Shown here one piece after another: positions 50,750 to 61,338 of a DNA stretch of 64,000 bases. Below the pieces are notes generated by a model. That model was not told the origin of the DNA. It did not search any database and worked only from the letters and a program-made list of their open reading frames with translations. Each line of letters begins with the position of its first letter. Position 1 is the first letter of the stretch. The position numbers were made by a program, and so were the translations under genes. This stretch comes from Closterium sp. NIES-65 (Eukaryota; Streptophyta; Zygnematophyceae; Desmidiales; Closteriaceae), in NCBI GenBank assembly GCA_948144175.1, contig CANXME010002062.1, forward strand, positions 248,001 to 312,000. The letters are read 5' to 3'.

Positions 50750-51949
50750 TGCGGAGATAACTACTACAATGGGAGCTAGACTACGGGCTAGGCACGGGTG
50801 CTCGTGTGATCTATGCGTTCGTTGGTCCTTAGTTGTTTTCCTAGTGTACACACAGCTTGCTAGTTTACAGGGAGAATAAGCAAGAGTTTCACTAAAGAAA
50901 GTTGACAACAATGGTACAATAGAGTTGGCACGGCTAGACTACATCAGAGCTAGCATTCAGGTCGGTCGACTGCCAGCGCAGCACGGTCGACCGCGTTCCA
51001 GCACGACTTGGTCTAGCGCGCTCCAGGAGTGCAAAGTCGACGGCGTGCCAACGTCGCAGGTTGACGGCGTGCCAGCATTGCTCCCGCCGAACAGCAGCGC
51101 ACCCGCTTTGCAGGTGCTCGCAGATGATTGGCGGGCTGAGCCTCGTCACCTGCACAACGCACACACCAAGTCATCCTCGTGCTGACAACTCCACTTGATC
51201 CGCCATGTCGACCTCGGGATACCACCCCCGAGGTCGGGCTCGCCAACTTCGCCTGGGCGACCGTCGCACTCCTCCGCAGGAGTTTGTCACCCAGGTAACC
51301 TGGTCGACTTGGCAACCACGTCGACCAGCTGCTCCTGTATGTGCCCATCGACCTCCCAGGTCGACGACCACCTCCAGTCGACCTCGCTAGGTCGACCACA
51401 CCCTTGGTCGACCAGCTCCAGGTCGACGTCACTCGTGGCGAGCTCCACGTCGACCAGCATTCCTGGTCGACCAGCTTCATGTCGACCAGCGCAGTTGTCA
51501 GCCGACCACCCAAGTCGGCTACCCGAAGTCGGCGTCACCAAGTTGACGCCCTGCTACTTCGACGCCCAACTGCTCGGTGGCCTGAGTCGAGGTCGACATC
51601 GGTCCCTCCTTCGTCGACCACCAGGTCAGGTCAACGACCAGCAGGTCGACCAACAGGCGTGGTCGACCAACCACCAGGTCGACCAGCAGTCCGTCAGCCG
51701 ACCACCGAAGTCGGCTGCCCCAAGTTGACGTCACCAAGTTGACGTCCTCCGCAGGTCGACTTCCCAGGCCGACCTCCCTGAAGTCGGCGCCACCCCAAAG
51801 TCGGCCCCCGTGCAATGGCTCCCTGTGCAGGTCGACCTCCTCGTCAACCAGCTCGCCCACTGCTGCAGGTCGGCTGCTCCCCTCACATCCGATCACGAAG
51901 TCGGCTCCGCCCAAGCGAGGACGGGGCCAACACACAACTCCCGTTGACA
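50750..51949 (-). repeat. Cop-L2 5' LTR
   Basis: 1200 bp, same structure and GTCGAC-rich interior as the 3' copy, with a few percent visible differences, followed by TSD CCCGT. Confidence 0.92.
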
Positions 51950-51954
51950 CCCGT

Positions 51955-53300
51955 CCTCCTCACTTGTTAACAACTATTGGGATCTAGAAGGCTCTATACA
52001 CGGATAAACACACACTTAATAATCTCTACGGATGTCACCTCCAAGGGTCCTTGGGTGCATGGTAAACCAGCCCCCATCCAAGGGTCCGTGTTTGTAGAGG
52101 GAATTACTTAGTATATCGTTAATCGAGAGTACTAGAGTAGTCCCACTCTGAGTTGCGCAGCGTTGACGATCGATTGGGTCGTGTGCAGAAAAGGCTCTTC
52201 ACGTCAATACGTTGATAGAGCAAGTTAAGTCGCCAAAGAAATTCAGAAAATATTTTCACTAGAAAGGATTGAGAAAAATCAAGCACAAGCACACGTTTTA
52301 TATTTCGTCTCACATACAAGCAAAGGAAAATAGCGAAACAGTTATTTAACTGCACTCTAGAATTTCGCCTTGCTGTCTTGGAAAACTCTATGCGAATTCG
52401 GCTTGATTCTCCTCTTGAAAATATCTGTCTTAAAGCCGGCGGCCCAAATTGTTCATGCTTTTAAAAGTTGACCAGAGGGAGTTTTTCTGGTGTGGGCTTT
52501 GGCGAGATTTTCCGATTTCGTCTAGGTTCGTTTTTTTCGCGAGACCCAGCCAGCCCTCGGTTTTCCCCCTGGTGAGTGAATCTGTCTTCGAAAGTCCCAA
52601 ATTGCAAGTGCGTGACTTTCAAAAGCTTGGACACTCAACTTCGTCAAGTTTTAAAAACTTGACCCTCGCGGCCCGCAATTTGGGACGCGGGTTTTAAAAT
52701 TCCACCTATGACAATTACCTTGCTGACTCAAATGAGTTCCAATGTAGCTCCAATTTGGCATTCATGAATTTCATGCAAGCAAACAGTTGTAAAACGGTTT
52801 TTACCGTTGAGAAAACGGAATAACCGTTTTGTACCCGCGTCGATATTATTCCGCAAAGAGGTGTTACTTTCGTGTGCAATTTCTTGTTCCGTGAGTCAAC
52901 TCCGAAAAACAGTTTTTCAGCAGTAAATTCCGAGCACCCTTCGGAATCCCGCAGCACCCACTCGAAACACACGCGCACCCCTCAAGTGCGCAATCATTCA
53001 CGACCAGACAAACCCGTCGTTGTGTACTGCGCTTGTGCAAGGCGATCATTCACGCTGTCTTGTTGTGATCGTGGGCCCTGCCACGCTCGTAACAGTTCGT
53101 GAGCACACGCTCGGATCCTCAGGGCCCACACGTGAAATCAGGACCACAAGCGCGGTCAAGATTTTGCGTGCTTGACCAGCGTGAAAGTCAACAGCACCCC
53201 CTTTGACCAGTCAAAGTATCGAGCCCCACAAACACCCCACGACCACGATACACCACTCGCTCGCATGAGCCATCCATGAAACATTACACCCAAATGAGAC
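51955..53300. other. Unassigned AT-richer sequence right of Cop-L2
   Basis: No recognisable protein domain, and open frames are short. A start TGTTAACAAC at about 51965 could be an LTR end, but no matching end or duplication was found. It contains several TTTTAAAA-centred inverted repeats, the clearest a 10-bp-arm one at 52643-52663 (GTCAAGTTTT, A, AAAACTTGAC). Composition differs from the GC-rich elements on both sides. Confidence 0.5.
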
Positions 53301-53319
53301 TTTCATGGGAAGCTCATTT

Positions 53320-53465
53320 GCGGCTCATTGGAGTTTCATGAGAGCTTTCGTTTGAGCTTTTATTTGAGCTTCATTTGAGCGCGTCATGGGAGCCTCATTT
53401 GAGCACTTCATGAGAGCTTCATTTGAGCGCATCATGTGAGCCTCATTTGAGCGCATCATGAGAAC
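53320..53465. repeat. Minisatellite of about 27 bp
   Basis: Tandem degenerate units around TCATTTGAGCGCATCATG. On the minus strand they read as repeated MRSNEA-type nonapeptides. About five units are recognisable. It is followed at 53480-53600 by loose repeats of ACACAAAATGCA. Confidence 0.75.
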
Positions 53466-53479
53466 AGTGAACACGAAAC

Positions 53480-53962
53480 TTAAAATGCACAAACACAAAA
53501 TGCAATTACAAATGAAAACAGAACACACAAAATGCAAGGACGAATGGCACAGAACACAAACAAAATGCGCACACACAAAATGCAAAATGAAATGACATTT
53601 CTCACGCCACAAATTAACTTCAAAAAAAACTCCCCATTTTCTTTTACCGTCGGCGAATAGGCGGTAGGTTGCCGTGCAAACCATGTATTGCACTCAACAT
53701 CACTCCCTACTACCTTGTCTTCCCCACCCATCACCTCCTTGTCCTCCCTTCCCCCAACCTCCTTGCCCTCCCCGCTCTTTACCTCCCCGTCCTCCCCGCC
53801 CTCGGCCTCCTTGTCCCCTTCGCTCCCTACCACCTTGTCTTCCCCACCCATCACCTCCTTGTCCTCCTCGCTACCCTCAACCGCATCCTCCATTCTCTCC
53901 TCCTGACCTTTCTCCCCTCTCCCCTCCCCTTCATCCTCTCCTCTCCCCTCCTTATTCGACAT
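53480..53962 (-). other. Open frame of 160 codons, acidic repeats, doubtful gene
   Basis: The minus strand encodes Glu/Gly/Lys/Asp-rich sequence with a direct repeat of EDKEVMGGEDKVVGS. It reflects the polypyrimidine plus strand (53690-54019) and has no recognisable domain, so it may be accidental. The repeat units are multiples of 3 bp, which is why the frame stays open. It is not considered a supported gene. Confidence 0.2.
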
Positions 53963-54019
53963 TCGCCTCTCCTCTTTTCCAGCTTTCCCCTCCTCAACTG
54001 CCTGCCCCTTTCGCTTTTC
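53690..54019. repeat. Polypyrimidine tract with internal duplication
   Basis: About 330 bp, almost only C and T on the plus strand. A block starting ACCTTGTCTTCCCCACCCAT occurs twice, 119 bp apart (53712 and 53831). Cop-S3 is inserted at its right part, and the tract continues at 61471. Confidence 0.8.
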
Positions 54020-54024
54020 CTCTT

Positions 54025-54156
54025 TGTCAGAACATATAGCTTACTTGTTTCTGTAGGCTATAGTGGGGTATCCCATAGGGGGTACAACACAATTAGGGTT
54101 TCCTATTTGTATTCACTTCACTTCATAGTCATTCATTCTCGTTCTTTGATTTCACA
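54025..54156 (+). repeat. Cop-S3 5' LTR
   Basis: 132 bp, TGTCAGAACATA...GATTTCACA, clearly related to the Cop-S2 LTR (TGTAGGCTATAGTGGGGTA, GGGGTACAAC blocks). One difference from the 3' copy (CATAGGGGG against CATATGGGG). Confidence 0.95.
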
Positions 54157-54249
54157 TGGAATCAGAGCAGGTTCGCTCCTAGTGACTGCTTCTAGGGCCC
54201 ACCGAACCGCGCCCCGAGGCGCGTTTTTTTTTTTTTAGCGACCCGTCGT

Positions 54250-54845
54250 GTCGCCCCTAGCGGCTCCGCCGCCCTTCCCTAGCGGCCCCGCCGCCCTTCG
54301 ATCGCGGCCCCGCCGCCCTCTGCTACGCGGCCCCGCCGCCCCCCCTTCGATCGCGGCCCCGCCGCCCTCTGCTACGCGGCCCCGCCGCCCTCTGCTACGC
54401 GGCCCCGCCGCCCTCTGCCACGCGGCCCCGCCGCCCTCTGATACGCGGCCCCGCCGCCCTTCGATTGCGGCCCCGCCGCCCTCTGCTACGCGGCCCCGCC
54501 GCCCTCTGCTACGCGGCCCCGCCGCCCTCTGCTACGCGGCTCCGCCGCCCTCTACTACGCGGCCCCGCCGCCCTTCGATCGCGGCCCCGCCGCCCTCTGC
54601 TACGCGGCCCCGCCGCCCTCTGCTACGCGGCCCCGCCGCCCTCTGCTACGCGGCCCCGCCGCCCTCTGCTACGCGGCCCCGCCGCCCTCTTCGGTCGCGA
54701 CCCCGCCGCCCTTCGATCGCGGCCCCGCCGCCCTCTGCTACGCGGCCCCGCCACCCTCTGCTACGCGGCACCGCCGCCCTCTGCTACGCGGCCCCGCCAC
54801 CCTCTGCTACGCGGCACCGCCGCCCTCTGCTACGCGGCCCCGCCG
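54250..54845 (+). repeat. Cop-S3 leader array A (23-bp units)
   Basis: Some 25 tandem units of about 23 bp, GCGGCCCCGCCGCCCTCTGC plus TAC, with shorter variants ending TTCGATC. Because 23 is not a multiple of 3 and no stop is present, the array is open in frame with gag and would encode a 23-residue Pro/Arg/Ala repeat if translated. It is positioned between primer site and gag as in Cop-S1 and Cop-S2. Confidence 0.92.
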
Positions 54846-54879
54846 AGCCGCCCAGCAGCAGCCAACCGCCCGCCAGCAG

Positions 54880-55050
54880 CCGGGCCGCCGCCGCCGCCGC
54901 CGAGCCGCCGCCACCTGAGCCGCCGCCGAGCCGCCGCCGCCGAGCCGCCGCTGAGCTGCAGCCGAGCCGCCGCCCGAGCAGCCCGAGCCGCCCGAGCCGC
55001 CCGAGCCGCCCGAGCCGCCCGAGCCGCCCGAGCCGCCCGAGCCGCCTGAG
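54880..55050 (+). repeat. Cop-S3 leader array B (GAGCCGCCC units)
   Basis: First GCCGCC-rich, then at least eight perfect 9-bp GAGCCGCCC units near 54975-55045. It ends about 90 bp before the gag ATG. Confidence 0.9.
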
Positions 55051-55135
55051 GAGCCGTGCTGCTGTTCCTGAGCTGTGTTCCTCTGCTGCTGACCTACCCG
55101 ACTCTCCCAGCCTGGTGAGACTTTCAGCTGCTGCC

Positions 55136-58100
55136 ATGGCCACCCCCAATGTTCTTACTTTTGACGCTGAGGGGAGGGCCATTGACTTTGCCGTCTGGAT
55201 TGAAGACCTGCAGCTGTACTTACTGTGTGATGCGATAGATGAGGTCTCTCTCTTTGACTTTGTCTCTGGCGCTGTCCCTGCCCCACCTGCTGATGCTGAC
55301 TCTGCCGTTCGCTCCAAGTGGGCGACCCGCGATGCTGCTGCACGTCTTGCTGTGCGTCGCCACCTCCCTTCCTCTGAGCGTGCCCACTTTAGTCAGTGCA
55401 AGACCGCTCAGGCCTTGTACGACGCTGTAGTTGCACGCTACTCCTCCCCTTCCTCCGCTACCCTTAGCCGCCTCATGCTACCGTTTCTCTTCCCTGACCT
55501 CGCTTCCTTTCCCACTGTCGCTGACCTCGTTACCCACCTCCGTGCTAGTGACACCCGCTACCGCGCTGCCCTTCCTGCTGAGTTCCGCGCTGCGAACCCT
55601 CCTCCCATGTACATCACTCTCTACTTTCTCGTCACCCGTCTCCCTGAGTCCCTTCGTGTCGTTAGGGACCAGTTTCTCTCTGTCTGTCCCACCACTCTCA
55701 CTGTCGACCTCCTTGAGGAGTCCCTGCTAGCGGCTGAGAAGAGTATTGTCGCTGTAGGGGCCTCTCGGGGTGACCCTCGCACCCCCATCTTTGAGGGGTG
55801 TGGTCCTTCCCCCCTGCTGCCCTCTGTCGCCTCTGCCGCTGCGGCCGACCTCACTGGTTTTGAGTCGGTCGGCGCGGCGTCTGCCCCCAGCGGCAGACGC
55901 CGCTCTGGCAAGGGCAAGGGGGGCAAGGGAGCGGGTGGAGCTAGAGGGGGCGGTGGAGGAGGCGGTGGGGGTGGCGGGGGGAGTGGGGGTGGCGGTGGGG
56001 GTGGTGGCGGGAGTGGAGGTACTGGTGGCGGCGGTGGAGGCGGATGTGGCGGCGGAGGTGGTAGCGGAGGAGGCGGTGGGAGCGGTGGGAGCGACGGTCC
56101 TGGTGGGGGAAGTGGCGGTGGAGACGGGGGTGGCGGTGGAGGCGGGGGTGGCGGTGGAGGCGGGGGTCGGAGTGGCTCGTCCCAGCGGAGCAGCTCTGGG
56201 GGTGGTCAGCGTCAGCAGCAGCAGCAGCAGCAGCCGCAGCAGCAGCCACAGCAGCAGCAGCGCTCTCGCACCGTCCTCGCCCCTCAGCAGCTCCGTGAGT
56301 GGTACTTGCAGCGTCAGCGTGGTGGTGCGCTTGGTCCCTGCCCCTACGTTCTTCGCACCGGTGACCGTGCAGGGGAGAGGTGTGGAGGCGCCCACACAGC
56401 CCGCCGCTGCTTTGGCCGCCTGACCGGCGCCTGGCGTCAGCAGTTTCCGGAGGCCGCTGAGATCCCCCGCTGGGGAGAGCTGTCTAGGGCTGGTGTAGCT
56501 ATTTATGATCTTGATTTTGATGCTATTCTCTCTGCTATGTATGCTGTGACTGGTAGTGATGAGGATGACTGTTACCGGTGTTTCCCGCCCGACCCGGGCA
56601 TTGGTACTGCCGCGTCAGGTACTAGTGAGGCTGCTGCTCTAGGTGCCAGTGCGTCTGTGCTCTCAGGTGCTGGTGAGTCTGCCCTCTCAGGTACTGTGTC
56701 GGCTTCGGCCTCTCACACCTTCACCCTTGACTCTGGAGCGTCTCGCTCCTTCTTTAGGGACCGCACCACTCTCACGCCGCTGAGTCGGCCGGTTACGGTG
56801 TCCCTGGCTGACCCCTCTGGGGGGCCTGTCCTGTCTCGCTTCTCCACTGTCCTCCCGTGTCCGGCGGCCCCCTCTGGCACCCTGACTGGTCTCTACCTCC
56901 CCTCGTTCTCGACAAACTTGGTGAGTGGTGCTGACCTCCAGGATGCGGGTGTCCACCAGTTCACCCCTGCTCGTCAGCGGGTGACCCACTGCACGGAGGC
57001 GGATACAGGTCGCCACCTGGCTACGTTTACACGTCGACCAGGGTCGAGCCTGTACACACTGACCACTGCTTCTCCTCCAGGTACTACGTCTGGTAGGGTC
57101 CCTTCGTCTGGTCAGGTGTTTGCTGCAGCGTCCAGGTCTGGTCCTGAGTCTGCCCCCTGCTCGTGTCGTCGTCTGTCTCACGAGACCCTCCTCTGGCACC
57201 ACCGCCTTGGCCACCCCTCTCTGCTTCGGCTCAGAGGCATGGCCTCGCGAGTCCTTGTGTCTGGTCTTCCCCGGTCTCTCCCTCCCCTTCCTCCGGGCCC
57301 TGGCCCTACCTGTGTCCCCTGTGTCGAGGGGCGCCAGCGTGCTGCCCCTCACTCCTCCCAGTTTCCTCCGACAGAGGCCCCGTTGCAGACGCTTCACATG
57401 GACGTGTGGGGCCCAGCCCGCGTCCGTGGACAGGGTCAGGAGCGCTACTTCCTGCTGGTGGTTGACGACTACTCGCGTTACACCACAGTCTTCCCCTTGC
57501 GCAGCAAGGGTGAGGTCACTGAGGTGTTGATCGACTGGATCTGCGTAGCTCGTCTCCAGCTTCGGAGGAGCTTTGGCTCTGACTTCCCTGTTTTGCGTCT
57601 GCACTCGGACAGAGGCGGAGAGTTCTCCTCTGGCCTCCTCAGTGCCTACTGTCGTGCGCGAGGCATCCGTCAGACCTTCACGCTTCCGGACTCACCACAG
57701 CAGAATGGGATTGCTGAGCGCCGCATTGGCATGGTCATGGACGTCGCTCGTACGTCCATGATGCATGCGGCTGCTCCCCATTTTCTGTGGCCGTTTGCGG
57801 TCAGGTACGCTGCGCACCAAATCAACCTCCACCCCAGGGTCTCTCGACCGGAGACCTCCCCAGCCCTGCTGTGGACGGGGAAGGTTGGCGATGCGTCGGC
57901 GTTCCGGGTCTGGGGATCTCGGGCGTTTGTTCGCGACCTGTCTGCGGACAAGCTGTCCCCTCGTGCTTCTCCCTGCGTCTTCCTGGGGTTCCCCCCCGAC
58001 GCCCCTGGGTGGCAGTTTTACCACCCCACCTCTCGACGTGTTCTGTCCTCCCAGGACGTCACGTTCGACGAGTCGGTACCCTACTACCGCCTCTTCCCCT

Positions 58101-59635
58101 ACCGCACTCCGTCCCTCCCCCCACCCCCGCTCTTCTTGGTACCAGGTCCCCCCCCGGTAGTCCCCCTCCCCCCTCAGGGTCCTGCCCCTTCAGGTGTGTC
58201 CCAGGTAGACGCGGTCGAGCCTGTCGAGGTCACTGGTGACTCTGGTGCTGCTGCGGGAGCTGAGCCTGGGGGTGCGGAGTCTAGGGGTGCTGAGCCTGGG
58301 GGTGCTGAGCCTGGGGGTGCTGAGCCTGGAGGTGCCGAGCCTGGGGGTGCTGTGCCTGGGGGTGCTGTGCCTAGGGGTGCTGAGCCTGGGGGTGCTGCGC
58401 CTGGGGGTGCTGTGCCTGGGGGTGCTGAGCCTGGAGGTGCCGAGCCTGGGGGTGCTGTGCCTGGGGGTGCTGTGCCTAGGGGTGCTGAGCCTGGGGGTGC
58501 TGTGCCTGGGGGTGCTTCGTCTCGCCGGGAGCCACTCTCCCCACAGGAGCTGCGTGAGTGGTTTGCCATGCGCTGGAGGCGTGCTGCTGGTACTGGTGGT
58601 TCTTCGGCTGCAGAGGGTACTGCTGCCGCGCGTCCCGCCGGTGCTCGTACTGTGGGTGCTGGAGCTGCTGGGTCTGAGAGTTCTCCTGGAGCTGGTACTG
58701 CTGAGGGTGTTGACGCTGAGCCTGCCGTTGGCGGTCCGACTGACAGTGCTCCTGGTGCTGCTGCTGGAGGTTCTGGAGCTTCTGGTGGTGCTGCTGGAGG
58801 TGCTGCTGGAGTGGGTGCTCCTGCCGGGGCTGCTGGTGCTGTTCCTGCTGTTTCTAGTGTCGCCGCGCGGCCCCGACCGTACTTCGTTCCGCTCCTGCAG
58901 CAGGTTCTTGGTCTTCCACCTCCTCCTCCTCCTCCCTTAGAGGGTCCGCAGCCTGTCCGGTCACAGCCACAGCTACAGCCTGCCTCCCCTTTGCCTGCTC
59001 CTTCTCCCTACACTGGTCCGACTGGAGGTCTTACTGAGCGTCGTGAGCCTGCGTCTCGTCCTGTGTCGCCTGTTCGTACTGAGCGCGCTAGTGGTCGCGG
59101 GTCGCGTCAGCGTCCTCCTCCTGTCCCTGGCACGCACCGGATGTCACTGCGTCCGTCCACTGCTCCTCTGCGTGCCCCTTTGCCTTCTCCTCCTGCTTCC
59201 TCTCTTCCTGCTCTTGCCGACCCGGAGTCGGACTCTCTTCGTGCTGCCAGTCCTACTGTCACGCGTCTCCTTGCTACTGCTGTCACTGACCCTTCCTTCG
59301 AGTCGTCTGCTGCGTCTGCCCTTGTCACTGAGCTTGTCGACTTTGCTGCGCGCTGTCGTCTAGACTACGCTGCTCGTCTTGTCACTGAGTCTGAGTCCGC
59401 CTGTCCTCCGTCCGTCGGGGGTGAGTGTGCCCTTGGCACGGACGTCCTTGAGGACAGGCAGGAGGAGTTCCAGTGTCTGGCCGCCGCTTCACCTCGTCTC
59501 GCGTCTGTACTGCTAGCCCCTGAGGGAGACCCGGATGCACCAGACATCCCGACTCCGCGCTCTTACGCGGAGGCGATAGAGGGTCCCTACTCCTCTCAGT
59601 GGCAGGCAGCTATGGATGCAGAGATGGCTTCCTGA
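55136..59635 (+). pseudogene. Cop-S3 Gag-Pol, gag to integrase-RT linker (ends at TGA)
   Basis: 1499 codons from ATG 55136 (MATPNVLTFDAEGRAIDFAV), chosen because the same start opens gag in Cop-S1 and Cop-S2; upstream codons are only repeat array. Gag helical domain residues 1-240; Gly-rich 258-345; Gln-rich 358-377; APQQLREWYLQRQRGG near 385; knuckle C-x13-C-x3-H-x4-C at about 401-428. Protease LDSGASRSFF near 531; HHCC zinc domain near 680-720; integrase HMDVWGP 754, HSDRGGEF 822, NGIAERR 857; 17 pentapeptides [10 protein letters not shown] at 1041-1126; SPQELREWF 1136; Ser/Pro linker. TGA 59633 stands where Cop-S2 has TGG (Trp). Confidence 0.94.
58259..58513 (+). repeat. 17 x 15-bp tandem repeat within Cop-S3
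   Basis: Units GCTGAGCCTGGGGGT and variants encode [20 protein letters not shown] and AESRG in frame, 255 bp without a break. It lies between the integrase tail and SPQELREWF. Cop-S2 (39935-40100) and Cop-S1 (about 12950-13090) have shorter, diverged versions. Confidence 0.93.
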
Positions 59636-61126
59636 AAGTCCACAGGCACCTACGTTGACGCTGTTCCTCCTCCTGGGGCGAACATCGTCAGTGGCATGTG
59701 GATTTTCAGGGTGAAGCGGCCGCCGGGTTCTCCGCCTGTCTTCAAGGCGCAATACGTGGCTCGTGGCTTCAGTCAGCGGAAGGGGGTTGACTACTTTCAG
59801 ACCTTCTCCCCCACCCCGAAGATGACCACTCTTCGGGTCCTGCTGCACGTTGCTGCTCACCGTGACTACGAGCTGCACTCTCTCGACTTCAGCACAGCTT
59901 TCTTGCAGGGCAGCCTGCACGAGGAGATCTGGCTGTGTCGCCCACCTGGCTTCACTGGGTCTTTCCCTCCTGGTACCCAGTGGAGTCTCCGGCGTCCAGT
60001 CTACGGTCTCCGCCAGGCGCCACGTGAGTGGCATGACACACTGAGGACTACGCTCGCGACACTTGGGTTTGCTCCTTCTACTGCCGACCCGTCGCTGTTT
60101 CTGCGCACCGACACCTCTCTGCCGCCGTTCTACATCCTCGTGTACGTCGACGACTTGGTCTTTGCCACAGCTGACACTGCTGGACTCGCCTACGTGAAGT
60201 CCGAGCTGCAGAAGAGACACACGTGCACTGACCTGGGTGAACTGCGCAGCTACCTTGGCTTGCAGATCACCCGGGACAGAGCACGCCGCACCATTACCCT
60301 GACTCAGTCACACATGGTGCAGCAGGTCCTTCAGCGCTTCGGCTTCACGTACTCCTCGCCTCAGGCCACTCCTCTACCTACTCGCCACTCGCTCTCAGCT
60401 CTGCCTTCGGATGAGTCCGTAGAGTCGAGTGGCCCATTTGCAGAGCTTGTTGGCTGCCTCATGTACCTGATGACCTGCACACGACCTGACCTCGCATACC
60501 CTCTTAGCATTCTCGCACGCTTTGTTGCTCCTGGGAGACACCGACCAGAGCACATGGCTGCAGCGAAGAGGGTGTTGCGCTACTTGTGCAGTACGTCGGG
60601 CATGGGGCTAGTGCTTGGAGGGCGCAGTCCAGTGGTCCTCACTGGGCACGCAGACGCTTCTTGGGCTGACGACCAGGCTACGCAGCGGTCGTCACAGGGT
60701 TACACCTTCAGCCTTGGTTCCAGCTCTGTCTCGTGGCGAGCTACCCGCTCGTCTTCTGTTCTCGGCTCCAGTTGTGAGGCTGAGATCTACGCTGGGGCTA
60801 TGGCTGCACAGGAGTTACGCTGGCTCACCTACCTGCTGACCGACCTTGGAGAGCAGCCTCATTCTCCTCCAGTCCTGTACGTAGACAACAAGGCCATGCT
60901 GGCCTTGTGTCGAGAGCAGCGACTGGAGCACAGAACGAAGCACATTGCTCTCCGCTACTTTCTTGCTCGTGAGCTACAGCAGCGTGGACAGTTGCGACTT
61001 GCGTACGTGGCCTCTGAGGCCAACACTGCTGATGTCTTCACCAAGGCACTTGCGCCTTGTGATCATCAGCGTTGTTGCACGCAGTTGGGTCTTGTGCCTG
61101 TCTTGCCTCACTTGCTTTCCTCTTGA
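59636..61126 (+). pseudogene. Cop-S3 Gag-Pol, reverse transcriptase and RNase H
   Basis: Same frame, continuing directly after the TGA. RT: MWIFRVKRPPGSPPVFKAQY, LHSLDFSTAFLQGSLHEEIW (motif A), VYGLRQAPREWHDTLRTTLA, LVYVDDLVFATADTAG (motif C). RNase H: TGHADASWADDQATQRSSQG, SSCEAEIYAGAMAAQ, PPVLYVDNKAMLALC, SEANTADVFTKAL. All catalytic aspartates and the RNase H glutamate are present. The total polyprotein would be about 1996 residues, well above the usual 1300-1450 for copia, because of the Gly-rich and linker expansions. Confidence 0.94.
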
Positions 61127-61315
61127 CCTTGCTTGTACCTTCGCCTATATATACTCTTGCTCTTGCTTGCTTGACTCTTGTATATCTCTATATATGATCT
61201 TGCATGTGAACTGGCCTTCTGGCCTTTGAACTTGTGCTCGGAATGCGTGGTGACTTTGTGATCCACCCTGAGCTTTGCTTTGCTTTGCTTGACTGGTCTT
61301 GTGACCCCTTGTTCT

Positions 61316-61338
61316 CCCCCACTTTGCCTATGGGGGTG
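61316..61338 (+). other. Cop-S3 polypurine tract within a hairpin
   Basis: CCCCCA (61316-61321), nine-base loop CTTTGCCTA, TGGGGG (61331-61336), then TG and the LTR. Sequence and position are identical to Cop-S2. TTTGC repeats lie 40-60 bp upstream. Confidence 0.7.

Larger units (their letters stand above)
44180..51949 (-). mobile_element. Cop-L2: Ty1/copia with 1.2-kb LTRs
   Basis: Minus-strand element, LTRs 44180-45378 (1199 bp) and 50750-51949 (1200 bp), TSD CCCGT (44175-44179 and 51950-51954). In element order: LTR, primer-site-like TGGTGCGGTGAGC, gag (50290-49061), protease, pre-integrase and integrase (to about 47470), RT (47131-46218), RNase H (46007-45500), a short G-rich tract (45379-45388), LTR. 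Two in-frame TAG codons and several frameshifts break the polyprotein. It differs from the S family and Cop-M in all parts. Confidence 0.93.

Noticed and set aside
52449..52697. 82-codon open frame as a small host gene
   Set aside because: No domain, no conserved context and ordinary length for chance in this composition.
51965..53100. TGTTAACAAC start as another solo LTR
   Set aside because: No matching CA end with a 5-bp duplication could be found to the right.
54250..54845. Regular 23-bp repeats as a CRISPR array
   Set aside because: Units are directly adjacent without unique spacers and lie in a eukaryotic retrotransposon leader.
54248..55135. N-terminal 296-codon extension of Cop-S3 Gag
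   Set aside because: It consists only of leader tandem arrays that happen to lack stops. Cop-S1 and Cop-S2 gag start at the equivalent of 55136 and their arrays are not in frame.
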